DNA from: Saprospiraceae bacterium
GTDB lineage: Bacteria; Bacteroidota; Bacteroidia; Chitinophagales; Saprospiraceae
NCBI GenBank assembly: GCA_017995875.1
Contig: JAGOIB010000127.1
Coordinates: 1 to 6,095, forward strand
Direction of reading: 5' to 3'
DNA length: 6,095 bases
In this document: positions 1 through 5,189 of the stretch, piece after piece
Layout of the letters: each line of letters opens with the position of its first letter
Position numbering within the stretch: position 1 is the first letter of the stretch
Made by a program: the position numbers and the translations under genes
Notes under the pieces: model-generated
What the model was told of the DNA's origin: nothing
What the model saw: the letters and a program-made list of their open reading frames with translations, nothing else
Databases searched by the model: none

Positions 1-605
1 TCGGTAAGCCTTTTGGACACACCACCTTCACCCATATTATATGCAGCTGCAGCTAATGTCCAGCTTCCGAATTTATTTTTCAAGTGAAGAATAAATTTAC
101 ATGCAGCCTGTGTTGATTTCTCGATGTTATAACGCTCATCAATCTGATCATTGACTTCCAATCCGTAAGCTTCACCTGCAGGTTCCATAAATTGCCACAC
201 CCCCTTTGCACCGGCTGATGAGGTAGCCATGCGAAGATTACTCTCCGCAACGGCGAGATATTTAAAATCTTCCGGGATCCCATTCTCTTTGAGGATTGGT
301 TCAATGATTGGAAAATACCGGTTGGCCATTTTGATGGAGAGTAGGATACCTGCATGGAGGTACGAATTGGTGACAAGTTCACGATCCAGGCGTTCCAATG
401 CATCAAAATTTCCCGAAGGGATGGGTTCCTCTGCAAAAGAAAACTCTTTGTTCAGGCTGAAGCTTGAGATATGTTGTTGCAGGCCGGTAGAGGCCTCGAC
501 AGGATTATTGACAAGGGTGCTGTTATGTTCATTAAAAGAACTAAACAGGAAGAAGCAGAAGAATCCTGCGAGCATCGTGGTAAAGGCAAACATTTTCTTT
601 TCCAT
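1..605 (-). CDS. Secreted lytic transglycosylase, SLT/GH23 domain (partial, C-terminus outside the window)
   Basis: The reading frame is open from ATG at 605 to the window edge: 201 complete codons without a stop. Residues 1-25 (MEKKMFAFTTMLAGFFCFFL and on) form a signal peptide or N-terminal anchor, so the protein acts in the periplasm. From about residue 75 it matches the SLT fold of MltD-like enzymes: YFPIIEPILKENGIP, then LAVAESNLR with the expected catalytic glutamate at E121, then SSAGAKGVWQFM (129-140) and AAAAYNMGEGG (185-195). Enzymes of this family cleave the MurNAc-GlcNAc bond of peptidoglycan and form 1,6-anhydro-MurNAc. No earlier in-frame start is seen upstream of 605. Any C-terminal LysM repeats, common in MltD relatives, would lie beyond the left edge and cannot be judged. 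It is transcribed divergently from the neighbouring transporter gene. Confidence 0.93.
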   Translation of the reverse strand, partial: MEKKMFAFTTMLAGFFCFFLFSSFNEHNSTLVNNPVEASTGLQQHISSFSLNKEFSFAEEPIPSGNFDALERLDRELVTNSYLHAGILLSIKMANRYFPIIEPILKENGIPEDFKYLAVAESNLRMATSSAGAKGVWQFMEPAGEAYGLEVNDQIDERYNIEKSTQAACKFILHLKNKFGSWTLAAAAYNMGEGGVSKRLT

Positions 606-725
606 AAAACGGGTTTTGGATATACTACTAACGGGAAATGGTCGAATTGGATATACAATAATAACCAAACAATCCGATTACAATTTACCTGCCAACTCTT
701 AGCCTGTAGTAGCTTAGCCCGGAAT
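606..725. promoter_or_regulatory. Divergent intergenic region with possible promoter for the transglycosylase
   Basis: These 120 bp separate two divergent genes and should hold both promoters. On the minus strand, TATTATTG (656-663) matches the Bacteroidota -7 box TAnnTTTG at all but one fixed position. A TTG (681-683) lies 17 bp upstream of it, at the short end of the spacing reported for Flavobacterium. That would give a leader of about 45 nt. I found no comparably good box on the plus strand. The minus-strand assignment is inference from a short, AT-rich motif. Confidence 0.3.
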
Positions 726-2201
726 ATGACGGTTTCAGACCAATCCGGCACGCCGGGTAAGCAAAACATGAGTGCCATCCTGCGTTCTGCAGGCTTTTGG
801 GCAGGGCCGGTCCTGTTTCTCCTAATCCTGACAGGACTCCATCCTGAAGGGCTGAGTCAACAGGGTGTGGCCGTGGTAGCTGTTACCATCTGGATAGCCA
901 TCTGGTGGATTACCGAATCGGTGCCCTTGCCGATAACCTCCCTGCTCCCTATCGTTTTGTTTCCATTGCTGCATGTAATGGATCTCAGCACGACTACATC
1001 GTCCTATGGCCATCCTTTGGTTTTTTTATATATGGGAGGATTTATGCTGGCTATCGCGATAGAAAAAACCGGGCTGCACAATCGCATCGCAATCAATATC
1101 ATTCGAAGCATGGGGACCAAGCTCCACATGATAATCCTCGGGTTTATGATTTCTACAGGATTTCTTTCCATGTGGATATCCAATACTGCTACCGCGATCA
1201 TGATGCTTCCGATCGGGTTAGCCATCATCAAGGTTGCTTCAGTGACAGAAGATAAATCGGATGACAATTTCAGGAAAGCATTGATGCTTGCGATTGCGTA
1301 TGCGGCTTCCATTGGTGGAGTGGCAACACTGATCGGTACGCCGCCTAATCTTGTTTTTGCAGGCGTTGTCAGGGATATGTATGGCACAGAGATCAGTTTT
1401 TTTCAATGGTTTGTGGTAGGTTTTCCTTTAGCGGTGATCTTGCTATTTTTTACGTGGTGGTATCTTACCAGGATTGGATTTCCGTTAGGTAATGCCACGC
1501 TATCAGGAGGAAAAGAGGAAATGGACAAGAGACATGCAGGTTTGGGAAATATGAGCGCCGGAGAAAAACGTGTTAGCATTATCTTTCTCACGATTGCCAT
1601 TGCATGGATCATCCGATCTTTCGTACTTGAAAAAATAATTCCGGGTATAGACGATACGATTATCGCGATCATAGGTGCCATCGTTTTATTTCTGATTCCT
1701 TCCGGTAAAAGGAACAATCAAGGCATACTGGTTTGGGAAGATGCAGCAAAATTGCCGTGGGGTATTATTTTACTTTTCGGTGGAGGCCTTGCCTTGGCTG
1801 AATCATTTGAGTCCAGCGGACTTGCCATATGGATAGGACAACGGATGACCAGCCTTTCAGTTATGGGAGTTTTCCTCGTGATATTGTTTGTTGTACTGAT
1901 TGTCAATTTTCTCACTGAGTTTACTTCCAATCTGGCAACTGTCACAATGATCCTTCCGGTACTGGCACCTATCGCTGTAGCAGCAGGTATTCATCCGCTT
2001 ATGCTGATGGTGGCTGCAACGATGGCAGCGTCCTGCGGCTTTATGATGCCCGCCGGCACACCACCCAATGCAATTGCATTCGGTTCAGGCTATCTTAAGA
2101 TTTGGGAGATGATCAAGACCGGTTTTATCCTCAATGTGGTTTCAATAATTCTGATTACATGCCTTGTTTATTTTTTGTTGGGATATCTCTGGAATATTTA
2201 A
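726..2201 (+). CDS. DASS/SLC13 family sodium-coupled anion (probably dicarboxylate) symporter
   Basis: A 491-residue inner-membrane protein with many hydrophobic helices. It carries the internally duplicated signature of the DASS family (Pfam Na_sulph_symp): first substrate/sodium loop ISNTATAIMMLP with SNT at 152-154, first GTPPN at 204-208, second loop TEFTSNLATVTMILP with SNL at 401-403, and second GTPPN at 444-448. The family imports dicarboxylates, citrate, sulfate or related anions, usually with Na+. The second motif has Leu where VcINDY has Thr; animal dicarboxylate and citrate carriers have Val there, so function is probably kept. The frame stays open upstream to 471, but that part overlaps the transglycosylase on the other strand and looks non-coding. 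ATG 726 is chosen; ATG 768 (477 residues) is equally plausible, since neither has a clear Shine-Dalgarno. The substrate cannot be read from the sequence. Confidence 0.93.
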   Translation: MTVSDQSGTPGKQNMSAILRSAGFWAGPVLFLLILTGLHPEGLSQQGVAVVAVTIWIAIWWITESVPLPITSLLPIVLFPLLHVMDLSTTTSSYGHPLVFLYMGGFMLAIAIEKTGLHNRIAINIIRSMGTKLHMIILGFMISTGFLSMWISNTATAIMMLPIGLAIIKVASVTEDKSDDNFRKALMLAIAYAASIGGVATLIGTPPNLVFAGVVRDMYGTEISFFQWFVVGFPLAVILLFFTWWYLTRIGFPLGNATLSGGKEEMDKRHAGLGNMSAGEKRVSIIFLTIAIAWIIRSFVLEKIIPGIDDTIIAIIGAIVLFLIPSGKRNNQGILVWEDAAKLPWGIILLFGGGLALAESFESSGLAIWIGQRMTSLSVMGVFLVILFVVLIVNFLTEFTSNLATVTMILPVLAPIAVAAGIHPLMLMVAATMAASCGFMMPAGTPPNAIAFGSGYLKIWEMIKTGFILNVVSIILITCLVYFLLGYLWNI

Positions 2202-2236
2202 GCATAGAGCATAGAGCATAGGGCATAGAGCATAGG
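2202..2236. repeat. Heptamer tandem array GCATAGR x5
   Basis: Five contiguous 7-bp units: GCATAGA, GCATAGA, GCATAGG, GCATAGA, GCATAGG. Read in the AGCATAG phase, the first unit starts at the final A of the transporter stop codon (2199-2201), so the array abuts the gene without a spacer. Confidence 0.95.
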
Positions 2237-2281
2237 GACTGTCAGGAGACAGATTGTACTCTGCTGGAAAATAAAATCAAT

Positions 2282-2347
2282 GCCCCATCGGGGCTATAGG
2301 TAGGTAGCAATAAAATTTAAAAAATCAATCTTGCCCTGTAGGGGCAA
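2282..2347. repeat. Pair of REP-like hairpins
   Basis: Two hairpins sit about 51 bp apart. The first is GCCCC-ATC-GGGGC (2282-2294). The second is TTGCCC-TGTAG-GGGCAA (2331-2347). Both are built around TGCCC...GGGGC, and the bases that follow are loosely alike (GGTAGGTAG against CATCTGTTG). They are separated by AT-rich sequence. This layout resembles dispersed palindromic repeat units rather than terminators, since no T-run follows either one. Confidence 0.6.
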
Positions 2348-2407
2348 AACATCTGTTGTGCCGTTTAATCATAAGATATAAATAGCAGGATTATCCAAGT
2401 ATGAAAT

Positions 2408-2435
2408 CTGATAGCTGATAGCTGACGGCTGACAG
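2408..2435. repeat. Heptamer tandem array CTGAYRG x4
   Basis: Four contiguous 7-bp units: CTGATAG, CTGATAG, CTGACGG, CTGACAG. The motif is unrelated to the array at 2202 but has the same period. It lies about 100 bp upstream of the lipoprotein start. Confidence 0.93.
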
Positions 2436-2537
2436 CTTGGTTAAACAATCCTTAATTAATTTTTACTTAACGGTTCTTCGTTCAGCCAAGGAATAACTTC
2501 ATACAGTATTTCTTCACGATGTTAAATCTTCTGCTGT

Positions 2538-3146
2538 ATGAAAACGTTTGTTCTACTTTCTGCCATGGCCTTGGTTTCCTGCAAGACAGCTTATATTTCT
2601 GATTATAGTTATCCTGATATCCCGAATGGCAGGGATTGCTACTATGAAATTTCACTTGAGGAAAATTCCTTTGTCCAACTTACGCCGATGATGGCTTCTA
2701 CCAGTAACTCCGTCTTGATTGATGATCAATGGACCACCGTCAATGATGATGAGTTTGTCGGGTATGCCCTTGATCGGGATGAATATGCTTCCTTCATATA
2801 TCTATTGGAAGATGCACTTAATCCATCCAACGTGACCAATAGTTGCGGGAGGATTTATGTCAACAGGATTCAGCACCAGGCGAAGGTGGATTACACACCT
2901 ATTCTTTCACTTGTTACCCTTTTTATTCCTAATGTCCTTGGCATGCCCGTGATCTCCAGGAAAGTCAAGAACACCTATTTGTTTCAGGTGTATGATAATG
3001 ATGGTCAGTTGCTATACCGCGGTACCCATGCAGGGGAAGGAAAAGCGACATGCGGATTTTATTATGGTTATAAAAATGCCGATGAAAAAGCGGATTATGA
3101 TGCGACGTATGTCGCAATTGCAGCATTCGTGAAAGATTTTCGATGA
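2538..3146 (+). CDS. Putative lipoprotein of unknown function
   Basis: A 202-residue protein. Residues 1-15 (MKTFVLLSAMALVSC) form a short lipoprotein signal with lipobox LVSC, so Cys15 should be lipidated after cleavage. The mature part has three more cysteines (34, 103, 172). Residues 119-139 (YTPILSLVTLFIPNVLGMPV and on) are markedly hydrophobic and proline-containing, followed by a strand-rich stretch TYLFQVYDNDGQLLYRG and then GEGKATCGFYYGY. The order hydrophobic segment, beta strands with a D-x-x-G turn, G-x-G-x-A and a final helix recalls small Gram-negative envelope lipoproteins, but I do not recognise a named family. The start is the first Met and gives a well-formed signal; no Shine-Dalgarno is visible, which is normal in Bacteroidota. 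It has repeat-filled DNA on both sides and no operon partner. Confidence 0.8.
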   Translation: MKTFVLLSAMALVSCKTAYISDYSYPDIPNGRDCYYEISLEENSFVQLTPMMASTSNSVLIDDQWTTVNDDEFVGYALDRDEYASFIYLLEDALNPSNVTNSCGRIYVNRIQHQAKVDYTPILSLVTLFIPNVLGMPVISRKVKNTYLFQVYDNDGQLLYRGTHAGEGKATCGFYYGYKNADEKADYDATYVAIAAFVKDFR

Positions 3147-3170
3147 AGCGTTGCATTTTGCTTTTTCATA

Positions 3171-3184
3171 CCCCCTGCCCCCTG
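3171..3184. repeat. Heptamer direct repeat CCCCCTG x2
   Basis: Two adjacent identical 7-bp units, 24 bp after the lipoprotein stop codon. It is short, so chance is possible, but it has the same 7-bp period as the longer arrays in this window. Confidence 0.6.
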
Positions 3185-3237
3185 ATGCTTCGACTTGCTC
3201 TTCTCATCCATGTTCTACAGCTCAGCAACCGGGGGAA

Positions 3238-3258
3238 TTGATTTTCATTTTTCATTTT
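3238..3258. repeat. Heptamer repeat TCATTTT x2, plus one degenerate unit
   Basis: Units TTGATTT (degenerate), TCATTTT and TCATTTT follow each other in phase. The T-rich sequence lowers the weight of this call. Confidence 0.5.
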
Positions 3259-3260
3259 TG

Positions 3261-3278
3261 CCTCTTAAGCCTCTTAAG
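3261..3278. repeat. Nonamer direct repeat CCTCTTAAG x2
   Basis: Two identical adjacent 9-bp units, followed by a partial third (CTTCTTT). This is one of the few repeats here that does not have a 7-bp period. Confidence 0.65.
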
Positions 3279-3290
3279 CTTCTTTGGCCT

Positions 3291-3397
3291 TTTCCGCTTT
3301 TTCCCAGCCGCTAATTCTCACAAATTTCCGCTAATTGATTTTTACCTTTCCGCTAAATATTTCGCGCAGAGACGCAGTTCTGTCTTTTCCCAGCCGC
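3291..3397. repeat. Interspersed TTTCCGCT copies and a 13-bp direct repeat
   Basis: TTTCCGCT occurs at 3291, 3325 and 3347. CCGCTAATT occurs at 3308 and 3328, with a third shorter CCGCTAA at 3350. The 13-mer TTTTCCCAGCCGC occurs at 3299-3311 and again at 3385-3397. Copies are spaced by about 20 bp or more and have diverged, as expected of an old, decayed minisatellite. Confidence 0.7.
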
Positions 3398-3406
3398 AAA
3401 TGAATT

Positions 3407-3455
3407 ACTCAAAACTCGATACTCGACACTCGACACTCAACACAGATCACTCGTC
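3407..3455. repeat. Heptamer tandem array ACTCRAY, seven units in phase, overlapping the 3' end of purD
   Basis: Seven units in register: ACTCAAA, ACTCGAT, ACTCGAC, ACTCGAC, ACTCAAC, ACAGATC, ACTCGTC, with a further degenerate ACTTAAT at 3456. The last units lie inside purD: on the purD strand they read GTGACGAGTGATC and supply its final codons and its TGA stop (3447-3449). Confidence 0.9.
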
Positions 3456-4727
3456 ACTTAATAAATCTTTTCCGATATCTTTCCTGTAATACTTCCCTTC
3501 ATACTGAAGTGTCTCCGCATTGACAAGGCTTTTATCCAAAGCACGTTTCATCGTACTGCCAAGACTTGTGACTGCAAGCACACGACCACCGGAAGTAACT
3601 ACGGATCCATTAAAATTTTTAGTTCCGGCATGATAGATGCGGCTGCTATCCACATGATCAAGCCCCTTGATGATTTTTCCTTTTTCAAATTCACCGGGAT
3701 AACCTCCGGAGGCAAGAACAATGGCTACTGCTGAACGACTGTCGATATTTATTTCAATATCAGCAAGAGTTTCGTTCCAGGTAGCGACCAACAGATCAAC
3801 AAGGTCTGATTGTAAACGTGGGATGATGACTTCTGTCTCAGGATCACCTAACCGGCAATTGTATTCAATCACAAATGGCTCATTGTTGACAAGGATCAAT
3901 CCAAAGAAGATGAAACCCTTGTAATTTATTTTTTCATCATGGATGCCTTTGATGGTAGGCTTTATAATACGGGCATGCACTTTTTCCCATAATACCTGAT
4001 CTACAAATGGAACAGGCGATACTGCTCCCATGCCTCCTGTGTTAAGTCCGAGGTCGCCTTCGCCGATGCGCTTGTAATCTTTTGCTTCAGGAAGAAGGAT
4101 ATAATCTTTTCCATCGGTCAATACAAAGACAGAAAATTCAATACCCGTTAAAAATTCTTCGATGACTACGGTTGAACTCGCGTCGCCGAATTTACCATCC
4201 AGCATTTCTTTTATTTCGTTCTGTGCTTCTGCTACTGTTGCGCAAATCAATACACCTTTTCCTGCTGCGAGACCATCAGCTTTGAGGACGACCGGCATGG
4301 AGTGTGAAGCGAGATAGTTGAGTGCTTCCTGAAGGTTTTCTTTTTCAAAAGATCTATAGGCTGCCGTCGGGATGTGATGGCGTTTCATAAATTCTTTTGC
4401 AAAAGCTTTGCTGCCTTCCAATTGAGCACCTGCGGCAGAAGGCCCGATGATCGGGATATCCTTTACGGATTCATTTCCTGCAAAAAAATCAACAATGCCG
4501 CCAACGAGAGGAGCTTCAGGTCCTACAACGACGAGGCCGATTTCTTCAGCGACAACAAAATCCTTAATCGATTCAAAGTCATGTGGATCGATTTGCACAT
4601 TTTTTCCAAGTAATCCGGTGCCCGCATTTCCGGGGGCAATGAAGAGTTGAGTGCAATAATCACTTGATGCTATCTTGTCTGCCAGGGCATGTTCTCTGCC
4701 TCCTCCACCTATTATAAGTATGTTCAT
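3447..4727 (-). CDS. purD: Phosphoribosylamine--glycine ligase (GAR synthetase)
   Basis: A complete 426-residue enzyme of usual family length. It makes glycinamide ribonucleotide from phosphoribosylamine, glycine and ATP, the second step of de novo purine synthesis, in the cytoplasm. The N-terminal domain opens with MNILIIGGGGREHAL and contains GPEAPL (69-74). The ATP-grasp region has GPSAAGAQLEGSKAFAK (95-111), KADGLAAGKG (149-158), EEFLTGIEFSVF (190-201), NTGGMGA (229-235) and the metal/phosphate-binding stretch EYNCRLGDPETE (288-299). GGYPG lies at 341-345, and the protein ends with the conserved YYRKDIG (413-419). The start at 4727 places the Rossmann glycine loop right at the N-terminus, as in the family. 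The last residues (SDE) and the stop are written by a heptamer repeat array. It lies 12 bp downstream of the hicA remnant on the same strand, so it may share that promoter. Confidence 0.98.
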   Translation of the reverse strand: MNILIIGGGGREHALADKIASSDYCTQLFIAPGNAGTGLLGKNVQIDPHDFESIKDFVVAEEIGLVVVGPEAPLVGGIVDFFAGNESVKDIPIIGPSAAGAQLEGSKAFAKEFMKRHHIPTAAYRSFEKENLQEALNYLASHSMPVVLKADGLAAGKGVLICATVAEAQNEIKEMLDGKFGDASSTVVIEEFLTGIEFSVFVLTDGKDYILLPEAKDYKRIGEGDLGLNTGGMGAVSPVPFVDQVLWEKVHARIIKPTIKGIHDEKINYKGFIFFGLILVNNEPFVIEYNCRLGDPETEVIIPRLQSDLVDLLVATWNETLADIEINIDSRSAVAIVLASGGYPGEFEKGKIIKGLDHVDSSRIYHAGTKNFNGSVVTSGGRVLAVTSLGSTMKRALDKSLVNAETLQYEGKYYRKDIGKDLLSDE

Positions 4728-4739
4728 TCTATATATGAA

Positions 4740-4859
4740 TTATGGATAGAGTTTTTTAATCAACTCTTCTTTTGTTATTTCTAATTGTATTGCTGTTTCC
4801 TTTAGGATGTCTGAAAACGTTTCGATTCGAATTGGATAATAATTTGGAATAGTGAGGTG
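4740..4859 (-). pseudogene. hicA: HicA toxin remnant (C-terminal half only)
   Basis: Reading 4859 to 4740 gives 39 codons and a TAA stop: HLTIPNYYPIRIETF, then SDILKETAIQLEITKEELIKKLYP. This matches the C-terminal half of HicA mRNA interferases, whose typical pattern is HHxTIPNHxPLxxGTLxxIL followed by a helix ending EELLxxLF. The N-terminal half, including the catalytic His of the GSH motif, is absent. The frame can be extended upstream to an ATG at 4898 (52 residues, overlapping hicB), but the added 13 residues (MIKPDLLSGFIIN) are only hicB read in another frame. Toxin activity is therefore not expected. It lies between hicB and purD on the same strand. Confidence 0.8.
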
Positions 4860-4860
4860 G

Positions 4861-5040
4861 TTAATTATGAAGCCGGATAATAAGTCCGGTTTGATCATCG
4901 AAATGGCAGACTACGGCATCTTTTACATTAACTTTTAATTCATCCCAACTGTCAGCCTCAGTAAAAATAGCGTGCCCCAGAGCAGATGCCTCATATCCGC
5001 CTTCATCTGACTCCTTAACCATGAAAATCACTTCGTCCAT
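4861..5040 (-). CDS. hicB: HicB-family antitoxin, C-terminally shortened, of a broken hicBA locus
   Basis: A 59-residue protein. The first part, MDEVIFMVKESDEGGYEAS, continues through ALGHAIFTEADSWDELKVN and ends VKDAVVCHFDDQTGLIIRLHN. It follows the short HicB-like pattern of GGYxAxALGxxIFTEADxxxEL, then DAVxCHF, then IRLH. HicB binds and neutralises the HicA RNase and often represses its own promoter; this short form has the partial RNase H-like domain and no separate DNA-binding domain. From memory of the family, members run about ten residues past IRLH, so the tail appears lost. The stop is followed at once by HicA-like C-terminal sequence in another frame, as expected of one deletion across the hicB-hicA junction. 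AGGGG (5046-5050) sits 5 nt before the ATG and supports this start. Confidence 0.8.
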   Translation of the reverse strand: MDEVIFMVKESDEGGYEASALGHAIFTEADSWDELKVNVKDAVVCHFDDQTGLIIRLHN

Positions 5041-5045
5041 AGAAA

Positions 5046-5050
5046 CCCCT
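5046..5050 (-). promoter_or_regulatory. Shine-Dalgarno of hicB
   Basis: AGGGG on the minus strand, 5 nt before the hicB ATG. It is notable because the other genes in this window lack an obvious site, and it fixes the hicB start. Confidence 0.5.
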
Positions 5051-5065
5051 GTGAAAGTAAGAGTT

Positions 5066-5098
5066 CAAAGATATGGGTAAAGTTTACGTTGAAGCCAA
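5066..5098 (-). promoter_or_regulatory. Probable promoter of hicB(-purD)
   Basis: On the minus strand, TATCTTTG (5066-5073) is a perfect match to the Bacteroidota -7 box TAnnTTTG. TTG (5096-5098) lies 22 bp upstream, within the 17-23 bp range reported for Flavobacterium. Transcription would begin shortly before the AGGGG site, giving a leader of about 20 nt. It could also serve purD, which has no better box in its own short upstream gap. Confidence 0.6.
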
Positions 5099-5112
5099 TG
5101 ATTTCATTATTC

Positions 5113-5133
5113 GGAATGAACATCGAACATTCC
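5113..5133. repeat. Inverted repeat GGAATG/CATTCC containing heptamer YGAACAT x2
   Basis: A perfect 6-bp inverted repeat (5113-5118 and 5128-5133) with a 9-bp loop. The same stretch reads as two adjacent heptamers, TGAACAT (5117-5123) and CGAACAT (5124-5130). It lies between the hicB and ruvA promoters. Confidence 0.55.
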
Positions 5134-5136
5134 TTA

Positions 5137-5150
5137 AGACCAATAGGTCT
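5137..5150. promoter_or_regulatory. Inverted repeat AGACC-AATA-GGTCT, possible operator near the ruvA -33 region
   Basis: A perfect 5-bp inverted repeat with a 4-bp centre, flanked by TTAA on both sides with slight asymmetry. It overlaps the place where the ruvA -33 element should lie. A regulatory role is inference only. Confidence 0.35.
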
Positions 5151-5176
5151 GATTAAGCCCACTTTCTTTATATTTG
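5148..5176 (+). promoter_or_regulatory. Probable ruvA promoter
   Basis: TATATTTG (5169-5176) matches the Bacteroidota -7 box perfectly and ends 13 bp before the ruvA ATG. The -33 element is weak: TCTG (5148-5151), one mismatch from TTTG, 17 bp upstream. The leader would be very short, in line with the absence of a Shine-Dalgarno. Confidence 0.6.
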
Positions 5177-5189
5177 CATCTTTTATAAT

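Larger units (their letters stand above)
2202..2537. other. Gene-free region of 336 bp holding repeats
   Basis: I see no coding sequence or RNA gene here. The stretch holds the GCATAGR array, a small hairpin (CTGTC 2239-2243, GACAG 2248-2252), a pair of CCCC/GGGG hairpins (2282-2347) and a CTGAYRG array (2408-2435). None of the hairpins is followed by a T-tract on the plus strand, so none is a convincing intrinsic terminator for the transporter. The AT-rich part from about 2440 presumably contains the promoter of the lipoprotein gene, but no good TAnnTTTG box is visible. Confidence 0.8.
3147..3446. other. Convergent gene-free region, mosaic of decayed short repeats
   Basis: The region lies between the converging lipoprotein and purD genes. 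A plus-strand frame is open across it, but its composition is that of stacked short repeats and it has no protein-like pattern. In order it holds CCCCCTG x2, TCATTTT x2-3, CCTCTTAAG x2, spaced TTTCCGCT copies and a direct 13-mer, then the ACTCRAY array that runs into purD. No intrinsic terminator is evident for either gene. Confidence 0.75.

Noticed and set aside
80..436. Minus-strand open frame inside the transglycosylase region
   Set aside because: It is another frame of the same strand over a region where the SLT domain, with its catalytic motif, is clearly encoded.
471..725. Upstream extension of the transporter reading frame by 85 residues
   Set aside because: Its first half lies over the transglycosylase coding region on the other strand, it has no membrane or signal character, and the family begins close to the first helix after 726/768.
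1004..1945. Three long minus-strand open frames opposite the transporter
   Set aside because: They are antisense shadows of a strongly recognisable DASS protein and lack domains of their own.
2239..2252. Hairpin CTGTC/GACAG as terminator of the transporter gene
   Set aside because: The stem is only 5 bp and no T-tract follows.
3365..3377. CGCAGAGACGCAG as a further tandem repeat
   Set aside because: It is fewer than two copies with a period of 8, too little to call.
2202..3455. CRISPR array, suggested by repeats in several gaps
   Set aside because: The units are 7-13 bp, contiguous or irregular, and without unique spacers of uniform length; no cas gene is present.
3151..3489. Plus-strand open frame of 112 codons between the lipoprotein and purD
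   Set aside because: It is made of stacked short repeats and the antisense of the purD 3' end, and shows no protein-family pattern.
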